Source of the DNA: Paramacrobiotus metropolitanus
Lineage: Eukaryota > Tardigrada > Eutardigrada > Parachela > Macrobiotidae
Assembly: GCF_019649055.1 (NCBI RefSeq)
Contig: NW_026570351.1
Coordinates: forward strand, 1-64,000
Reading direction: 5' to 3'
Length of the DNA: 64,000 bases
Shown one piece after another: positions 21,640-33,914 of this stretch (position 1 is its first letter; every line of letters begins with the position of its first letter). The notes under the pieces were generated by a model. The model had not been told where the DNA came from. It ran no database searches and worked only from the letters and a program-made list of their open reading frames with translations. The position numbers and the translations under genes are program-made.

Positions 21640-24340
21640 CCGAAGAAGAGCTCAGAGCAGCCAAAAATCTACTGCAAACCGGATTGGAGGCTAAGGAGTT
21701 CAGGAAGCGACACAAAATGTTGACTTTCTTGTAGAATAATTATCCGTTCTTGATCGTCAGCTGGACAACGCGGAGGATTCCAAACAGTCGGCCGAACAGG
21801 TACTCAAAATGGAATCGGACAATGTGAAAGCGCCACTTTCACTCAGTTTGGTAAATCGTACTTACTGCTGCGTTAAGGAAAATGGCCCGGTACATGGTGC
21901 CAATAATGGGATACATTATTCATACATACACTAAAACTTTCGCTTTCGCGCACTTCGAATCACTTTTTTGTAATAGTTTATGCCATTTTAAAGCTAAATG
22001 ATTTGTGTACCTCTGAAAACCGTTGCGCATTAGACATCCGGTTGTCGAGATATGGCGAATTAAAATGGGCTAAAAATGTAAATGCATTGTTGTGCAAAAA
22101 AAATTTGGTTATTACCCGATCTTCTTGAAACTTTGCTGTAAAAGACACATAACCATAAAGTCCAAAGTGAACCAATTTCAGGATCATAGCACTTTCCCGT
22201 AATTTTAAAACGAGTCTCAAAATTTTGAAATTCAGTTTAAAAATCGGAAAAAAATGCTATGGATCTTGTACTGGTTCACTTTCGCCTTTATGGCCATGTG
22301 TCTTTTACAGCGAAGTTTCAAGAATATCAGGTAGTAACCAGACTTTTGGTACACACCAATGCATTTAAACTTTCCACCCATTTTAGTACGCCATATCTCG
22401 GCAACTTGATGTTGCGCGCGCAACGGTTTTCAGAACAATGTGAACAAATCATTTAGCTTTAGAATGACATAAAGTTTATAGTTTCATCTCGGTAGTAGGT
22501 AACCCATAAACCTGCTATGTCTTGCATACAGAGCATGGGAATTTAGACCAGAAAAGAAACGTGTTACGTGTTACAGAAAAGTAATTCTAAATGCGCGAAA
22601 GCGAAAGCTTTAGTGCATGTATCCCATTTCTAACACCGTGTACCGGGCCCTTTTCATTAACATAAAGCTAAATGTAAAAAGCGAAAAATAAGATGATATC
22701 TTGATATATATTTTATAAAACACGTTTTCATGATAAAACGATTTAACAGTGATAATTATAATAATGTTTCTATAAAAAAAGACCATTTTTGTAGAAAGTT
22801 ACCTTTCTAGCCTCAGTGAAGGCGGGCTTTTAGTTTTATGATTAACAGTAGTATCATTGTGTTTTAGATGTTAGGGCTACTTTCCAGCTGGATAATTATC
22901 ACGACTCCCTTCGCAACTTATCTCAACTGAACAAGCTAGAACCGGTCAACAAGTCCGACAAGACATTGTGGGTGCTGCGGTACATTCTGGATCTGGCCAT
23001 TAGGACCATTACCTATCAGAACACTACGAATGGCGAGCATAAAAACGACACCCACAAAGACCGCAAATTTTGGTCAGTATTGCCGGAGATGATCCAGGAC
23101 ATTCACCGTGCTGTCAAAGACGCGGTCACCGTCGAGTCAACCGCAAGGATCTGGTGCTGCTCTTGCCACTGATCAGTATCCTGGATGAATCCGTGAAAGA
23201 CGTGGTGCCGTTATTGCAGAAATCCCTGAAAGCCATGGTACAGATTCTGGTGCAGGGAAACGACCGCCAGGACCATGTCGTGCTCGTGGGCCGGCTGAAT
23301 GTCGTCCGGCACGCTACTAATGAAATATCGCTTCAAGAAAGATTGGCTTCGTGAGCGCGATGCCGTGGATCAAGCACTGCGGATGCTGATACTTTTGGTA
23401 GGAATTCTTTTGTTTCTTGACTCATGTCTGCCAAACCGATTTCGCTTCAGTGAAAACAAACAATGATTCAAAAAGTTCCGCAAAAGATAGATTATGAATT
23501 TCAGTAAAGAACGGACAGTTGGTTATTGAATGGCAAATATATTGTGGACTTCTGGTCACTTTTTTGAGCCGTGATCCAGAAAAACTCCCCATTGTTACGA
23601 TCAAGACCGTTTTACTCTTTTCATGCATTTTAATGGTACTGAGTGGCAAACGGAAATTTTTTAAATTTCTTTATGAAAAGCGTTTTCGTTTTGAAACGGA
23701 TTGTTTGCAACAAAACAGACTGTTTACAACATTCTAGTACAGTATTTTCTTTCTGGAATACAAAAACCTTGACTCAGACCGAATAAATTTCCATCCTCAA
23801 AATACCCAATTTTAAGGTGCAAAACGTCGATGTTGACAGGCATTTGAATGCGATGTTATGCGGTGTAACAACGCCGGCGGCTCAGATACAGCTGAATGAA
23901 GCTGAATGGGAGCCGGAAGCGGAAATGAACATGTGGTCTCTCGGCATCATATCGACCGTAACTTGAGACTGGACGAGCAGTACGACCATGTGTTACGGAA
24001 AGTGAATTACGGCATCGCTATGACCAGTGCAGCGATAGACGGCCTGGACATGCTAAAGCGTACTCTGTGGAAGTCTTTACCATGATGACCCAGCCACACA
24101 ACGGCTACGGTCGGGTACTTGGCCACTGGTCACCGGCATTTTCGAATTTGCTGGGAAAACTAGTCAGGGATCAGTGTCCGTGCTGCCAAATGTCTGATTA
24201 CCACTTTTCTCTAGGCGAAATGTCCCGCGACAAAAAAATGGCCGATCAAGTGTCCGGCGACGAGATTTCATGCGACGACTTGGTCGATCCTGGTGCCGGT
24301 GTAGTCGTTTTGATCGTTTTGTTAGATACTTCTATTTAAT
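21640..24340 (+). pseudogene. Decayed multi-exon gene for a helical protein, family unknown
   Basis: Protein-like pieces on the plus strand: 21640-21720 (EEELRAAKNLLQTGLEAKEF), 21755-21830 (QLDNAEDSKQSAEQVLKMES), 22868-23170 (QLDNYHDSLRNLSQLNKLEP; LRYILDLAIRTITYQ), 23140-23353 (KDLVLLLPLISILDESVKDV; LLQKSLKAMVQILV) and 23950-24060 (LRLDEQYDHVLRKVNYGIAM). They are rich in amphipathic helices. The pieces sit in different frames within single exons (around 21720 and 23130), and stops intervene, so the copy looks dead. A likely acceptor (GTGTTTTAG) precedes 22868. The foldback element at 21877-22656 lies in an intron. I do not recognise the family. Confidence 0.5.
21877..22656. mobile_element. 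Foldback element flanked by TTAA
   Basis: The whole 780-bp element is one imperfect palindrome: the left half (21877 to about 22235) and right half (about 22245-22656) are reverse complements with scattered differences. Ends read GGAAAATGGCCCGGTACA on the left and TGAAAAGGGCCCGGTACA on the right (inverted); internal landmarks such as AAAGCTTTCGCTTTCGCGC-like blocks pair. TTAA is present at both borders (21873-21876, 22657-22660), which is the target of piggyBac-like transposases, but the termini do not start with the usual CCC. Two short mirror-image frames inside come from the palindrome, not from genes. Confidence 0.7.
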
Positions 24341-24377
24341 TTATTGTTTGAGCAGATTACAGACGTAGAGGACTGTA

Positions 24378-24610
24378 AAAGGTGTTAACAAATGCCCACT
24401 CGTATGCAGCTATGCACAGAGTTAGTGGCTGTGGGTGTTAACTCTCAATTGAAGTCCACTGTATAGTGCTTTCACACGTCCAAAGTCAGACAAGCAAAAA
24501 GAAACGTGGCTAATATGAAGGCTGCGTGTCTGAATTTGAGTTGCAAATGGAGCCGTTTCCTATCATCTTCTACCATCGGTGACCCGTGGCACTCACATTT
24601 TGCCAGAGTA
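24378..24610. repeat. Dispersed repeat B, copy 2
   Basis: Begins GTGTTAACAAATGCCCA, contains GTGGGTGTTAACTCTC and CCAAAGTCAGACAAGC, and aligns with 11515-11745 end to end. Same orientation in both places. Non-coding. Confidence 0.65.
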
Positions 24611-24683
24611 TTTCCAGTAATTTCTTGGTGTACAACAGATGAAAATTCATAATCCTTGACCTTCCACAAATTAATTAATATAA

Positions 24684-26746
24684 GGCCGGATTCACGCTGA
24701 CTTCTATCTATCAGTTTTTCTATTAAGACGCCGCCCAAAACGGCCGGTTTCTTAGCAGTATGCGTGAACGCGGCACGCTCTTCTACGTAGATACCTAAAT
24801 AGGGAGCAGAATTGCGTTCACACAGTCACCTTTGAATAGGTGCAATAAAAGTTATTGTTTAGGCGCTTCCGATAGTCAGCTGGGTCTGCGTGAACACAAG
24901 CCGCCTATCTACGTACCTAAACGAAACGCAAAATTAAAACAGCAAAATCGCAGAACGGTAATTATTTTATACTTTTAATGTTTACGAAGATCAAATACAT
25001 CTCGCTTATAGTAGCTCAGTATTTCAGTTATATTTTTGCCACCACTATTACTCATAAAATTTAATCATAGTTATTACAGCATTGTAGTAGGTACACAAGT
25101 ACATATCGGTCGCGCTAGCGCGCGACCACTTGTGTTTGAGGTAAGGAATAACATGAAAGAAGTTACAAAAAATTCAGTCTGCAGTTACAGTAACTGTAAC
25201 AAAATAGATTTTAAAAATATAATTCAAGTGTAAATTGATTAAAAATGCAGCTTAAGGCTCAGAAGTCAGAAAGCATGATAAAAATGTTTATAATAATATT
25301 GTTATTTCTTCAGAATTTTCTGTCTTTTTAATCTGTCTTTGTGACCTTTAGCTATCTGGGTACCCAACTATTTAAATGTATTTAAATCTGGCACAGATTA
25401 ACATAGCTTAGTGAGTTTCCAAACTACTACCAGTATCACAGAGCCGCTACGTGAGTGAATACGGTACACGGCTTTTAAATAATATTACGGAATACGGTAC
25501 ACGGCTTTTAAATGTCATTTAAATAATACGGAATACGGCTTTTAAATATTTAGACATACAGTATCGAAAAGAAGAAAACTGAATCTCGAACTAGGAGATA
25601 CTTTTTAAAAAAATAAGGGCGTAGGAATTTATGAATCTATTGATAACTTACACGAGTTTATCCAGTTGGGCTTAGTGCTGAATATCTCGGCTTGCCATGC
25701 GCCTAATATCGGCTTGCCATTATGCAGCGCTCAGCCGCCAGGGAGGCTATTTGCGACCGTTACAGCGGGCGGGTGCCTACGTGCCGTGTAGAGGTATTAA
25801 GCGCTTCATAGTACTGTAATAATTATTATTTTCGTGATTGAACTACATTACAGTAAATTTGCAGTAACAGTGTAACACTGGCAGAAGAATATGAACTGCA
25901 CACCACAATAAATTTACAAAGCAGTGTACAATGGGCAATGCTTCAATAAATAAACTGATATTACACCACAAAACTTTTATTTTATTTTCAACTGTCATCA
26001 CCAACAGCGGTTTGTCATAAGCATAAATTTACTACTTGCAAAGTGCAACCACATAATACTTACTAGTATAAGTACGACACCCAGAGATATTTCCCTCATT
26101 AAAACTCTTTCCCAGTTAAATGTTTACAGCTTACACATTGTGTCTGCCAGCAACACACAGACTCGCTCGAACTGATGATTAATTAGATGAATCCGTGCTA
26201 AAAGAATTCGTTTTTAGAAAATAATTATAACATAGACCGCGCGCATTCAAACTGTGTCGGTGCGCTTGTTGCAGTTTTGCCCTTACAAGTTTAAAGCAAG
26301 CGCATGCTTTCGTTTAAAATGTGATCTTTACGGCAAACAGGTTGTATGTGCTTTACATGATAATGTACGCCAATACTCTGCATAGGTAATTAACGACGCA
26401 AGTTATCATATGCTGAATCAAAACATTTTTTTAGGTCATTACATAATCATTCTAAAAGCATTTTAACCAGAAAAGCGTGTATGTCCATACAAATAGGAAC
26501 CTCAAGTGGTTCCTATATGTCTTAACCATTGTGTCTACGGAGCAAACGAAAAGGTACCTTTCGATAGGAAAGCACTGTTTAGGCCGCGCATTGCTATCTA
26601 TCAATCAAGAGCTAGGTAATTAACGTTAGCATAGGTGTGCTGCGTGAACGCAATTTTGGGACCTAATGCAATTAGGTGGTTGTCCCCGGTTGAACTCACA
26701 TCCCACTAAGCAATTAAGGTAGATAGGTGTACGCGTGAACGGGCCC
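24684..26746. mobile_element. PIF/Harbinger-like non-autonomous DNA transposon
   Basis: Imperfect inverted termini (left GGCCGGATTCACGC, right inverted GGGCCCGTTCACGC, both followed by a CTATCTA block) are flanked by a 3-bp TAA duplication (24681-24683, 26747-26749), the usual Harbinger-type target. Several copies of a GCGTGAACGC-like motif recur in both orientations near the ends, as subterminal transposase-binding sites often do. The 2.06-kb interior has no transposase frame; it includes one copy of dispersed repeat A at 25090-25460. Confidence 0.65.
25090..25460. repeat. Dispersed repeat A, copy 1
   Basis: Starts with a GC-rich hairpin (GGTCGCGCTAGCGCGCGACC) nested in a second inverted pair (ACACAAGT / ACTTGTGT) and ends near GTATCAC. 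It aligns along its length with 33915-34740, which carries an extra insertion. Non-coding; it sits inside the Harbinger-like element. Confidence 0.6.
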
Positions 26747-26749
26747 TAA

Positions 26750-27775
26750 AACTATTTCAATAAATATGCCCGTTTTCAAAAAACTATTTTATACAAAGTA
26801 GTATGACTTACGCAAAAATTCTGTGCACCATGCAATAAAATGACATAATTACAGAAAATGTTGCCCGTTTATGTCTGCTCCATATAAAATTTGTTTAGTC
26901 TTGATTCGGATCATTGGCTGGGTTTTGAATCCCGAATCACAAACGTCGAATCCCAAATCAGACCGGAAGTCCTTAAAACCCTGCCATTTAGATACCAAAC
27001 GTTCATTTCTATTCAAAGCTTTAGAATATCTTTCAGATACATTCCTTAGATCGATTTTGTTTTCGTCGGGACAATTAACCTGATATCCTCACACGAGTTT
27101 TTAACGGCTTACATCAGCCATTTTTCAAAAACTCAATACCCGGAAGTACGAAAAATATATGTTTTTTTCATCTTGAAACCAGATTTTGACTGCCCAACGA
27201 CATCTGCTGCTCAACGTTTTTTTCCCAACCGCTTCTATAATTACAGCAACAATTGGGCAAAAAACATTCATTCCCTGAATTTACAATCGCTCTAAAACAC
27301 AACAAGGAAGTGAAAAGTCGTGATCGCAATCGAGAAATCGGGACTTTTTCCTCAGGTCATCTTCAGAATCGGGAACCTCGGGGCTTGCACTTTGCAGACA
27401 ACTGACAATCAACAACAAATAAATGTTCTACATTCTAGAAACAATATGTAACGAAATTGCATCAGAAGATTTGTGATTAGTTCAACCATAAATCGAGAAT
27501 AAATTTTTGACTGAAACTGTAACAACATGGGTGGCTCACCTTTTGTATTTCAGTATTTTATTTTTAAATTTTCTTTGCCAAGATTAAACGAAGAACACTC
27601 AAGATTACGGCGGTCATTCGAGATATAGTAGGATTTATATGGCAGCGCATTACTGCTGAATTCAACTAGGAAACGCTATTTCTGGTGTCGAGACGGTGTC
27701 TAGTATCTAGTCTGGTATGTAGCTGTTGTAGCTGCTTTTCCTTACAGTCTAGCTCATAGCCAACCACTAAACATT
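26750..27775. other. Upstream region of LRR copy C
   Basis: About 1 kb with no gene recognised. Dispersed repeat C (copy 2) lies at 27577-27700, ending 76 bases before the start codon of copy C; any promoter should be in the last few hundred bases. Confidence 0.45.
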
Positions 27776-29403
27776 ATGCTTTTCCGATCCTGCCTTTTTC
27801 CTATCGCTATACTGTTCGGTACAGCGTTTGCTGGTAGGTGCACAATAACAGTTTAAGCAATTTTTTATTTGCAAAAATATAAAAATAATGATAGTCTTCT
27901 TTTTAATTTCAGCAAAACATTAAAATTAATTTAATTGACTGAATATCAATTTTTTTTTTCAGTTTTTCCTGTTCTGAATAAATAAATCAACTGGTCCAAA
28001 CGAATTAAGAAAGTCTTTTTGAAATGTGGTTAATAAATGGATTTGTGTTTATAAAATTTTATTAAAATGCTAAGCGGTTATTCGTTAATGCAAAAAACAG
28101 TATTACAGCGTTTTTGTTATTCCGGCGCCTATAATATTTTCAGTAGTAATAAATTCGCTCCCAACACTGTAAGAAGACAGAAAACTAGCTTGGCATAAAG
28201 TGAACGGTTCTGTAGTAGCATGCAATTAAATACTGCCACCCCATATTTTTTGCCAAATCCCGTTGTAAACTTTGCGCCGAACAGACAGAACAGTTCACGA
28301 GACGATAAGGTCATGTGCTGCATACCGGGTCAACTGCGTTAAGACGCTCGCTTTCTAAACTGATTGACGTTTTCGTAGATCCGTCCAGTGAATTCGAAGT
28401 CGAATGCAAGCCGCCGGCCGCAACCACCGAATCTCCCACGCCGCCGATACTGCTACTGCCGCCGTTTGTACTGGAGTTTCCCTTCCGTAAAGACAATCTG
28501 ACAGAAGCGGAATGTCAAGCCTACGTCGCTGCGCGGGACAACACTACGGCAGCCTGCAGCCCCGTCAAACCGGATTCCCGTTGCGACAGCGACCCTAGTG
28601 GAAGGTTCGCGATTTCCCTCAGCCATCTCGAGGTGCACTGTAATGGGGATGGAAAGCGCACCGTCGTCGCCCGCGTGACCCGCGACATCCAGCGGATCAG
28701 TGCGCACCGCGCGGTCGATCTCCATGTGAACGAACGGGCCGATGCGGAAGACCCCATACATGTCGACGTCATAGGTCCGGTACGTCATCAACTCGTCGAG
28801 TTCACGGTAACCCGCTGCGTCACATCAGACATCACGGCCAAGATCGGCTCCGTCGGGATCCTGGAGAGTTTAATAACGCTGCAACTGGAAGGCTGCCGGA
28901 ATCTGATGATCGAGAAGGAACATTTTGCCGGATTGGGCAATGTCAGGATGATCCGATTCTTCGCATCTACCATCGTCCGCCTGGAATCGTACACTTTCAC
29001 GGATCTGCCGCGCCTGGACAGTCTGATGCTGGAGTATGAATTGACGTCGCAGCTGAAAGACTTACGGGACGATGCTGATTCCAGCGAGGAGATGCTCCCG
29101 GGATTTCTCAACAAGAATGACTTTATCATCGTCCGCGCACTGCACTGCGATTGCTGGTGGGGCTGGTTCCGCAATTTTCTCAAACGGAAGCCCCATTTGA
29201 CGGCTGCAAAAAAAGAAGGCGCTGTAGCGACGATTGGGACCTACAAGACGCCGACAGTTCTCAACAGTGGCGAGGTGCCGAACGTCTTTAGTGTGGACTG
29301 CTCCCGTGACCTGAAATTTGATAACATTCGGGCTGGTACACAGTTTTCATATAATACATCTTGCTATACTATGGCGGATTGTGGTGTAGTGCCGGGTGCA
29401 TAA
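27776..29403 (+). CDS. Secreted LRR/LRRCT-like protein, copy C
   Basis: The only plus-strand copy: signal-peptide exon 27776-27833 (MLFRSCLFPIAILFGTAFA), a 545-base phase-1 intron, and exon 2 28379-29403; 360 residues. Exon 2 shows the family order: FEVECKPPAATT linker, FPFRKDNLTEAECQAYV, CNGDGKRTVVARVTRDI, RADAEDPIHVDVIGPVRHQL, CVTSDITAK, LQLEGCRNLMIEKEHFAGL, STIVRLESYTFTDLPRL, HCDCWWGWFRNFLKRKPHL, SVDCSRDLKFDNIRAGTQF. The conserved SFAW of the cap reads WWGW here. Open and complete, GC-rich relative to its surroundings, as are the other intact copies. Confidence 0.82.
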
Positions 29404-30692
29404 GTGCTTGCGGACTTGTGGTATTTCCGACTGGAAATCAGTAAACCAGTAACAACAAAAAGATCAGGCAAAATTATTTGCCAGTTTATTTTTCGAAATC
29501 TAATTAACAAGTAATAAATGTGGGAAAATAATGACTGTATTTTATCAGCTAGCGGTCTGATGTTCGTAACGTACAATAACTTCTCTACTTCTGTTAATAA
29601 AGTGCTGCTGGCTGCGTTTGCCTACGTGAATTTGAAACTCAAAAGATGTAAGCCATCGTTATTAGCCGGTACATGGTACATGCAGTACATGAAAATAGTG
29701 CAAGTACTGCAACATTCAACGTGCTGTAAATGTATTGTTCTGCGCCGGAAATCTATCATACTCAAAATGCGGAATGGGGAAACTGCACTCGTAGAAACCG
29801 GGGTGTCCCCACGTGACGCTTTTTGTCTTCAGCGTAAAGTTGTACACATACGGTGAACGCAAATTACGCTCGGCGTGCCCAACAAAGCCGGCCACGCTTC
29901 GGTATTATCGGCCACATCCGTCAAGAATTTGACCGCAAGCAAGTACTTCCCTTTGCGCCTACCTTTGCTATATATCTGTACACAATTGCAACGCTGTCAG
30001 GAAGATTTGGATCGCACAAATTGCAAAATACGAATTTTATTGCAAAAACCTAGATGGCTCGTTTGAAGATTGCGAAGTTGTTTAATAAATTTAGGTTTAG
30101 CGTGTCTCGGTAGTTACTAGACCATGCTGGTGTTCTTGCCAATAATATCGTGATACCATGTTTTGGTCATTTGATGGACCATTCGATACTGGCCGCACAC
30201 CGTCGCACACAAGAACAGTTACGCAAAGGGTACTTCATTTATTAATAATCAACGTATAGTTCTGGTGATTGGTAATAAAAGAAACTCGAAAATTTATTCA
30301 CAACAGCAAAACTTCATTTAACTATCCACTCCATCCATCGCGCCAAGGATACATGCTGCATTTCCGCGCTGAATCTCCGGCGATAGACGCAGAAATCCAT
30401 GCGATCGGCGCTCTTCTGTTTGCTGCTGCCGTCTTTTGCCCAATTCCTTCACAATAGCAACAGCCGCCGGCAGAACCTCGGGATTTCCCTAATGGCAGAG
30501 GAGCCTTCCGGTAGTATACGTGTTCACCTCATGGTCAGCAACACCAGCTGTCCAGCTTTCTGCAATCATGTTATGCTCACGACACCGGACACTGCAATCA
30601 TGTTACGCTCACAACGACTTAATCAGAACTGTCACACAAAAAACCACTTGTCAGTTAACAACATTACACTCCTTTAATATGCGCGAAGAGAT
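29404..30692. other. Interval with a possible Ig-like exon remnant
   Basis: No confident gene. On the minus strand about 29860-29740 reads YNFTLKTKSVTWGHPGFYEC, which resembles the second half of an immunoglobulin fold (G-x-Y-x-C), and a neighbouring frame about 30030-29860 reads WPALLGTPSVICVH, which could supply the first half; they are in different frames. This may be a dead exon of an Ig-domain protein or chance. The remainder shows nothing. Confidence 0.25.
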
Positions 30693-31840
30693 CTAGCATT
30701 GAGCTACAGCGTGGCAAGGTACATCGCAGGAAAACTGGGTTCCTTCACGTGTGTTGTCGTACCACAGCTTCCGCGAACAATTCACACTGAGGACGCTCGA
30801 CATGATGGCCGGATCAGAATATGTGACATAGGAATTCATGTAGTTCCCCACGGTTACCAGTACACCGTCTGCTTTGGCGGTCAGGCGTGGCTGGCGTTTG
30901 AGGAAGTTGCGCAGCCATGCCAGCGCGCAATCACAGTGCAGTCGGCGTACTAGGGCAATATCCTGGTCACTAAGCGTTGATTCAGCATTGTCCACGCGTG
31001 GATCGCGCTTTACTAAGGAGTCGATTTTCCACAAGCTCCAGGCAATTCCATCTTCCAACATTAGATTATCCACATGCGTAGATCGGTAAATGTGAAACGT
31101 TCAAGCTAGGCGATGGTAGACACACTGAAGAATTGAAGATGATCACTCGCCCTTGACGCAATCCGGTGAAATCCTTCTTTTGGATTACCATACCGAAGCA
31201 GAAACTGAAAGTTAGCACTAGCACATTCGGCAACGTCCAGATATCGTAGATATTGTAGATTGTAGACGTTGGCGGCACATTTCACTACGGACAAGTCAAG
31301 CAACTGATGGCGCACCGGATCTGTGACACTCGAATGCAGCGAATCTTTGGCAAGCGGTTTTTCTTCAAACTGTAAGACCACAGCGCGCTGCGTACTGATG
31401 CGGTTGATATTTTGCGTTAGTTGTGCTAAAAACATACGACTTTCCGACGCAAACCCGGCTTATACATAGGTTCGCGTGATAGGGCTCCGTAATTCTTGGT
31501 CGTCATAATCTTCACGGTATCGAATAGGACTGCAGACCGTCCCGTTGTTCGATAAAGCAAAGTACGCGAGACATTCTGCTATTGCCAGTGTATCGGTAAG
31601 GAAGGAGTAGTTTGGCGAGAGTGCCGGAAGCTCTTCAATAGTAATCGATTTTGATTAATTGGGATTCTGGGCATTCAGGTTCTAAATCACCAAGCGTACC
31701 TACAATTCCATATTTTTTAACTTTGTACCACGATGTTTTGTGCGATTTATTGCTTGTTGTTGTCTACCATCTGCGATATTCAGAACCCAGAAGATAAATA
31801 CAGTAGTTGTCAACAAATACAAATAGGGTCTATGTTTTAT
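30693..31840 (-). pseudogene. LRR/LRRCT-like copy D, decayed
   Basis: Same two-exon plan: exon 1 31840-31768 (KHRPYLYLLTTTVFIFWVL) with the expected ATG read as ATA, phase-1 intron, exon 2 31699-30693. Exon 2 keeps ECLAYFALSNNGTVCSPI, INRISTQRAVVLQF, DPVRHQLLDLSVVKC, LHCDCALAWLRNFLKRQPRL and LSVNCSRKLWYDNTREGTQF, but has an early stop after LIKIDYY, another TAA near 31455 and a frame change between 31106 and 31073. The lost start and multiple breaks make it a pseudogene. Confidence 0.78.
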
Positions 31841-32420
31841 TTCCGTTTTTGGACGCGTAGTACCTAGACACAGACTTCCCAGGTGTACTACAAACAACTA
31901 AGAAAGTTATTTCTTCACAACCATTGTTTTTTATATGCGCCTTGGACGAGCTGCTCAAAGACGAGTTGTTTGAAACGTTTCGGCAATGCACAGCCACAGG
32001 GCAAATAGTGCATGAAACAATGGAATTGCTGCTTTGATGGTTTGTTACTAGTATTAAATCACTGGCATAGTGTACTTATGGCAACGTACCATCGGATGTA
32101 ATTCGCAGTCGCTTACACAACACGTTGCTCCTGTATCTTGGGATTTCTTTTGATCGGGCTAGTGATTGTTGGATGTGCACATTTCCTGCCGGCGCCGCAC
32201 TCCGATTAAATACCGCTGCTCCCTTCACCAAGACGAACTCTCCCGCATTCACCCAGACGAACTCTCCCGCCGAGTATGTTGTTTGCTTTCCCCAGGAATA
32301 GCAACAAGGCGAAGTTCCAAAATTCCAATACTTTATTTGGGCAATAACAAAACTAACGGAGATGAAAATTATTATAAAATTTTCATTAATAACGGAGTTA
32401 TTATTACTGTGTTGTATCTA
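31841..32420. other. Intergenic, no gene recognised
   Basis: Contains a short direct repeat of CAGACGAACTCTCCCGC near 32230-32270. A plus-strand stretch near 31945-32035 reads LDELLKDELFETFRQC, which is protein-like but has no recognised family or exon context. Confidence 0.4.
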
Positions 32421-33377
32421 CCGGGTGGCCGAACAAAATGGCCGTCTAATTTACCAAGGTGCCCCGGCTCAGTCTATTGTCTGATTGCCAGTGTGTTAAT
32501 TTTATTCGAAAGAGCAATCTTTAGGACGTACAAAATTTATGATAAATCAACCTTACGTCAAGGTCTGATTTTATAGTAAATTGTTTTGGAAAACTAGGTG
32601 GAGTTTGAGGATGTCCCGGAAACGAAAATTCGAGTTTCCCTATTTAAGAACAAAAATTCCTGTTATGTATAGAAGTACATTACTGTGTGTCAGATTAGAA
32701 GTTTTTGAAGACAGGTTGTTCCTTGGTTTTTTACTGCTAAGAGCTATGACATTCTTGTGACCGTGTTCGGCCAGGAAACGAGAGAGCTCAGGCCACGCAC
32801 AAGAAATTCTCGTGAATTGGGCATGTAGCGGTTTTGAAAACAAATTCCTTGTGAACACGTGGAGTAATTTTCTAGATTAAACCCGTTTTTGCAAGACCAA
32901 TGTCTTGGCTACCTTTATCAACTAAACCGACGTTTTTGGATGCGCCAGGTCGCGCAACAAAAAATTATAGCGAAAATATATAAAAAAGTCAGGCAACAAA
33001 CTTGCAAATTTTTCGAAAAGTACCGAAACGTTCTAACCGAATAGCTCATTTGGCGCAAGGACTATGTCTACAATTTTTTTTTGAATGAAAAACGATGCCA
33101 TTCTCTAGATAAAACAGTTGGAAAAATGTAAAAAGCTTTCACGAGAAGGAAATGTTGCAAGATTCTGAATTCTGCGAGCTGGGACACGATAAATTTTTAC
33201 ACGATTTTGGTTGGCCCCCTTGTCAACGACCGTGTCTCAATTTTTCAAAACAACTTTTAGTGTTTTCAATAGTCAATAAAATTCTCTATCGAACGAGCTT
33301 AAACTGTTAGCGATGTGGTTAACGGTTCGCGAGAAATAAGCCGAAAACGAAGACGGCCATTTTGTTCAGCCACCCGG
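32421..33377. mobile_element. Non-autonomous element with mariner-like features (TA target)
   Basis: Inverted termini CCGGGTGGCCGAACAAAATG (left) and CCGGGTGGCTGAACAAAATG (right, inverted) continue as GCCGTCT on both sides; TA flanks both ends (32419-32420 and 33378-33379). Length 957 bases. No transposase frame inside. TA target and short termini fit the Tc1/mariner group, but the family is inferred from these alone. Confidence 0.65.
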
Positions 33378-33914
33378 TATGCTCGTATACTCGCTTGCAA
33401 CATTTAGAATTTTATCTGCAGAATCTATAGGATTAAAATACACAGCGAAATCAACGTGGACTGTTTTGCCAAATAATGAAAATCATGTAAGGCTTTCGTG
33501 AAATAACTGTGGTAATTTACTGGAAACCGGTAACTTGTTTATACTGCACACGCAAAATTTTTCTCTTGAGGCGACAGAAAACTGTCGCACCAATTGACAC
33601 ATAAGGAAGCTCTCAAATACAAAGCTGAGAAATATTGCCATTCTTCCACGACGTCGAGTAACACTTGGGGAGCTCAGACACTTACGAGGCTAATGTATGT
33701 AACTGAAAACTTTTGCAGGCAGATAGCCTTAGCGTCTGAGTTTTTTCTCTCAAAGTAAACATCTGTAGCAAAACGAATGGCATGTATGTGGCTTTTATTG
33801 CTGTTCTCGTTAGTTTCTGCAGAAGAGTGTCGGCAGTCCACTGTTTACAGTTATGAGGTATGTCAGAAATCATCTTAGCATTAATTTTTAAGAGATAGCA
33901 TTATACCTCGTATA

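Noticed and set aside
21978-22456. Paired frames containing YVSFTAKFQE / HVSFTAKFQE
   Set aside because: They arise from the palindromic structure of the TTAA-flanked element.
28315-28378. Use of an ATG at 28315 as the start of LRR copy C
   Set aside because: This stretch is intron; the family-conserved signal-peptide exon lies at 27776-27833 and joins in phase at 28379.
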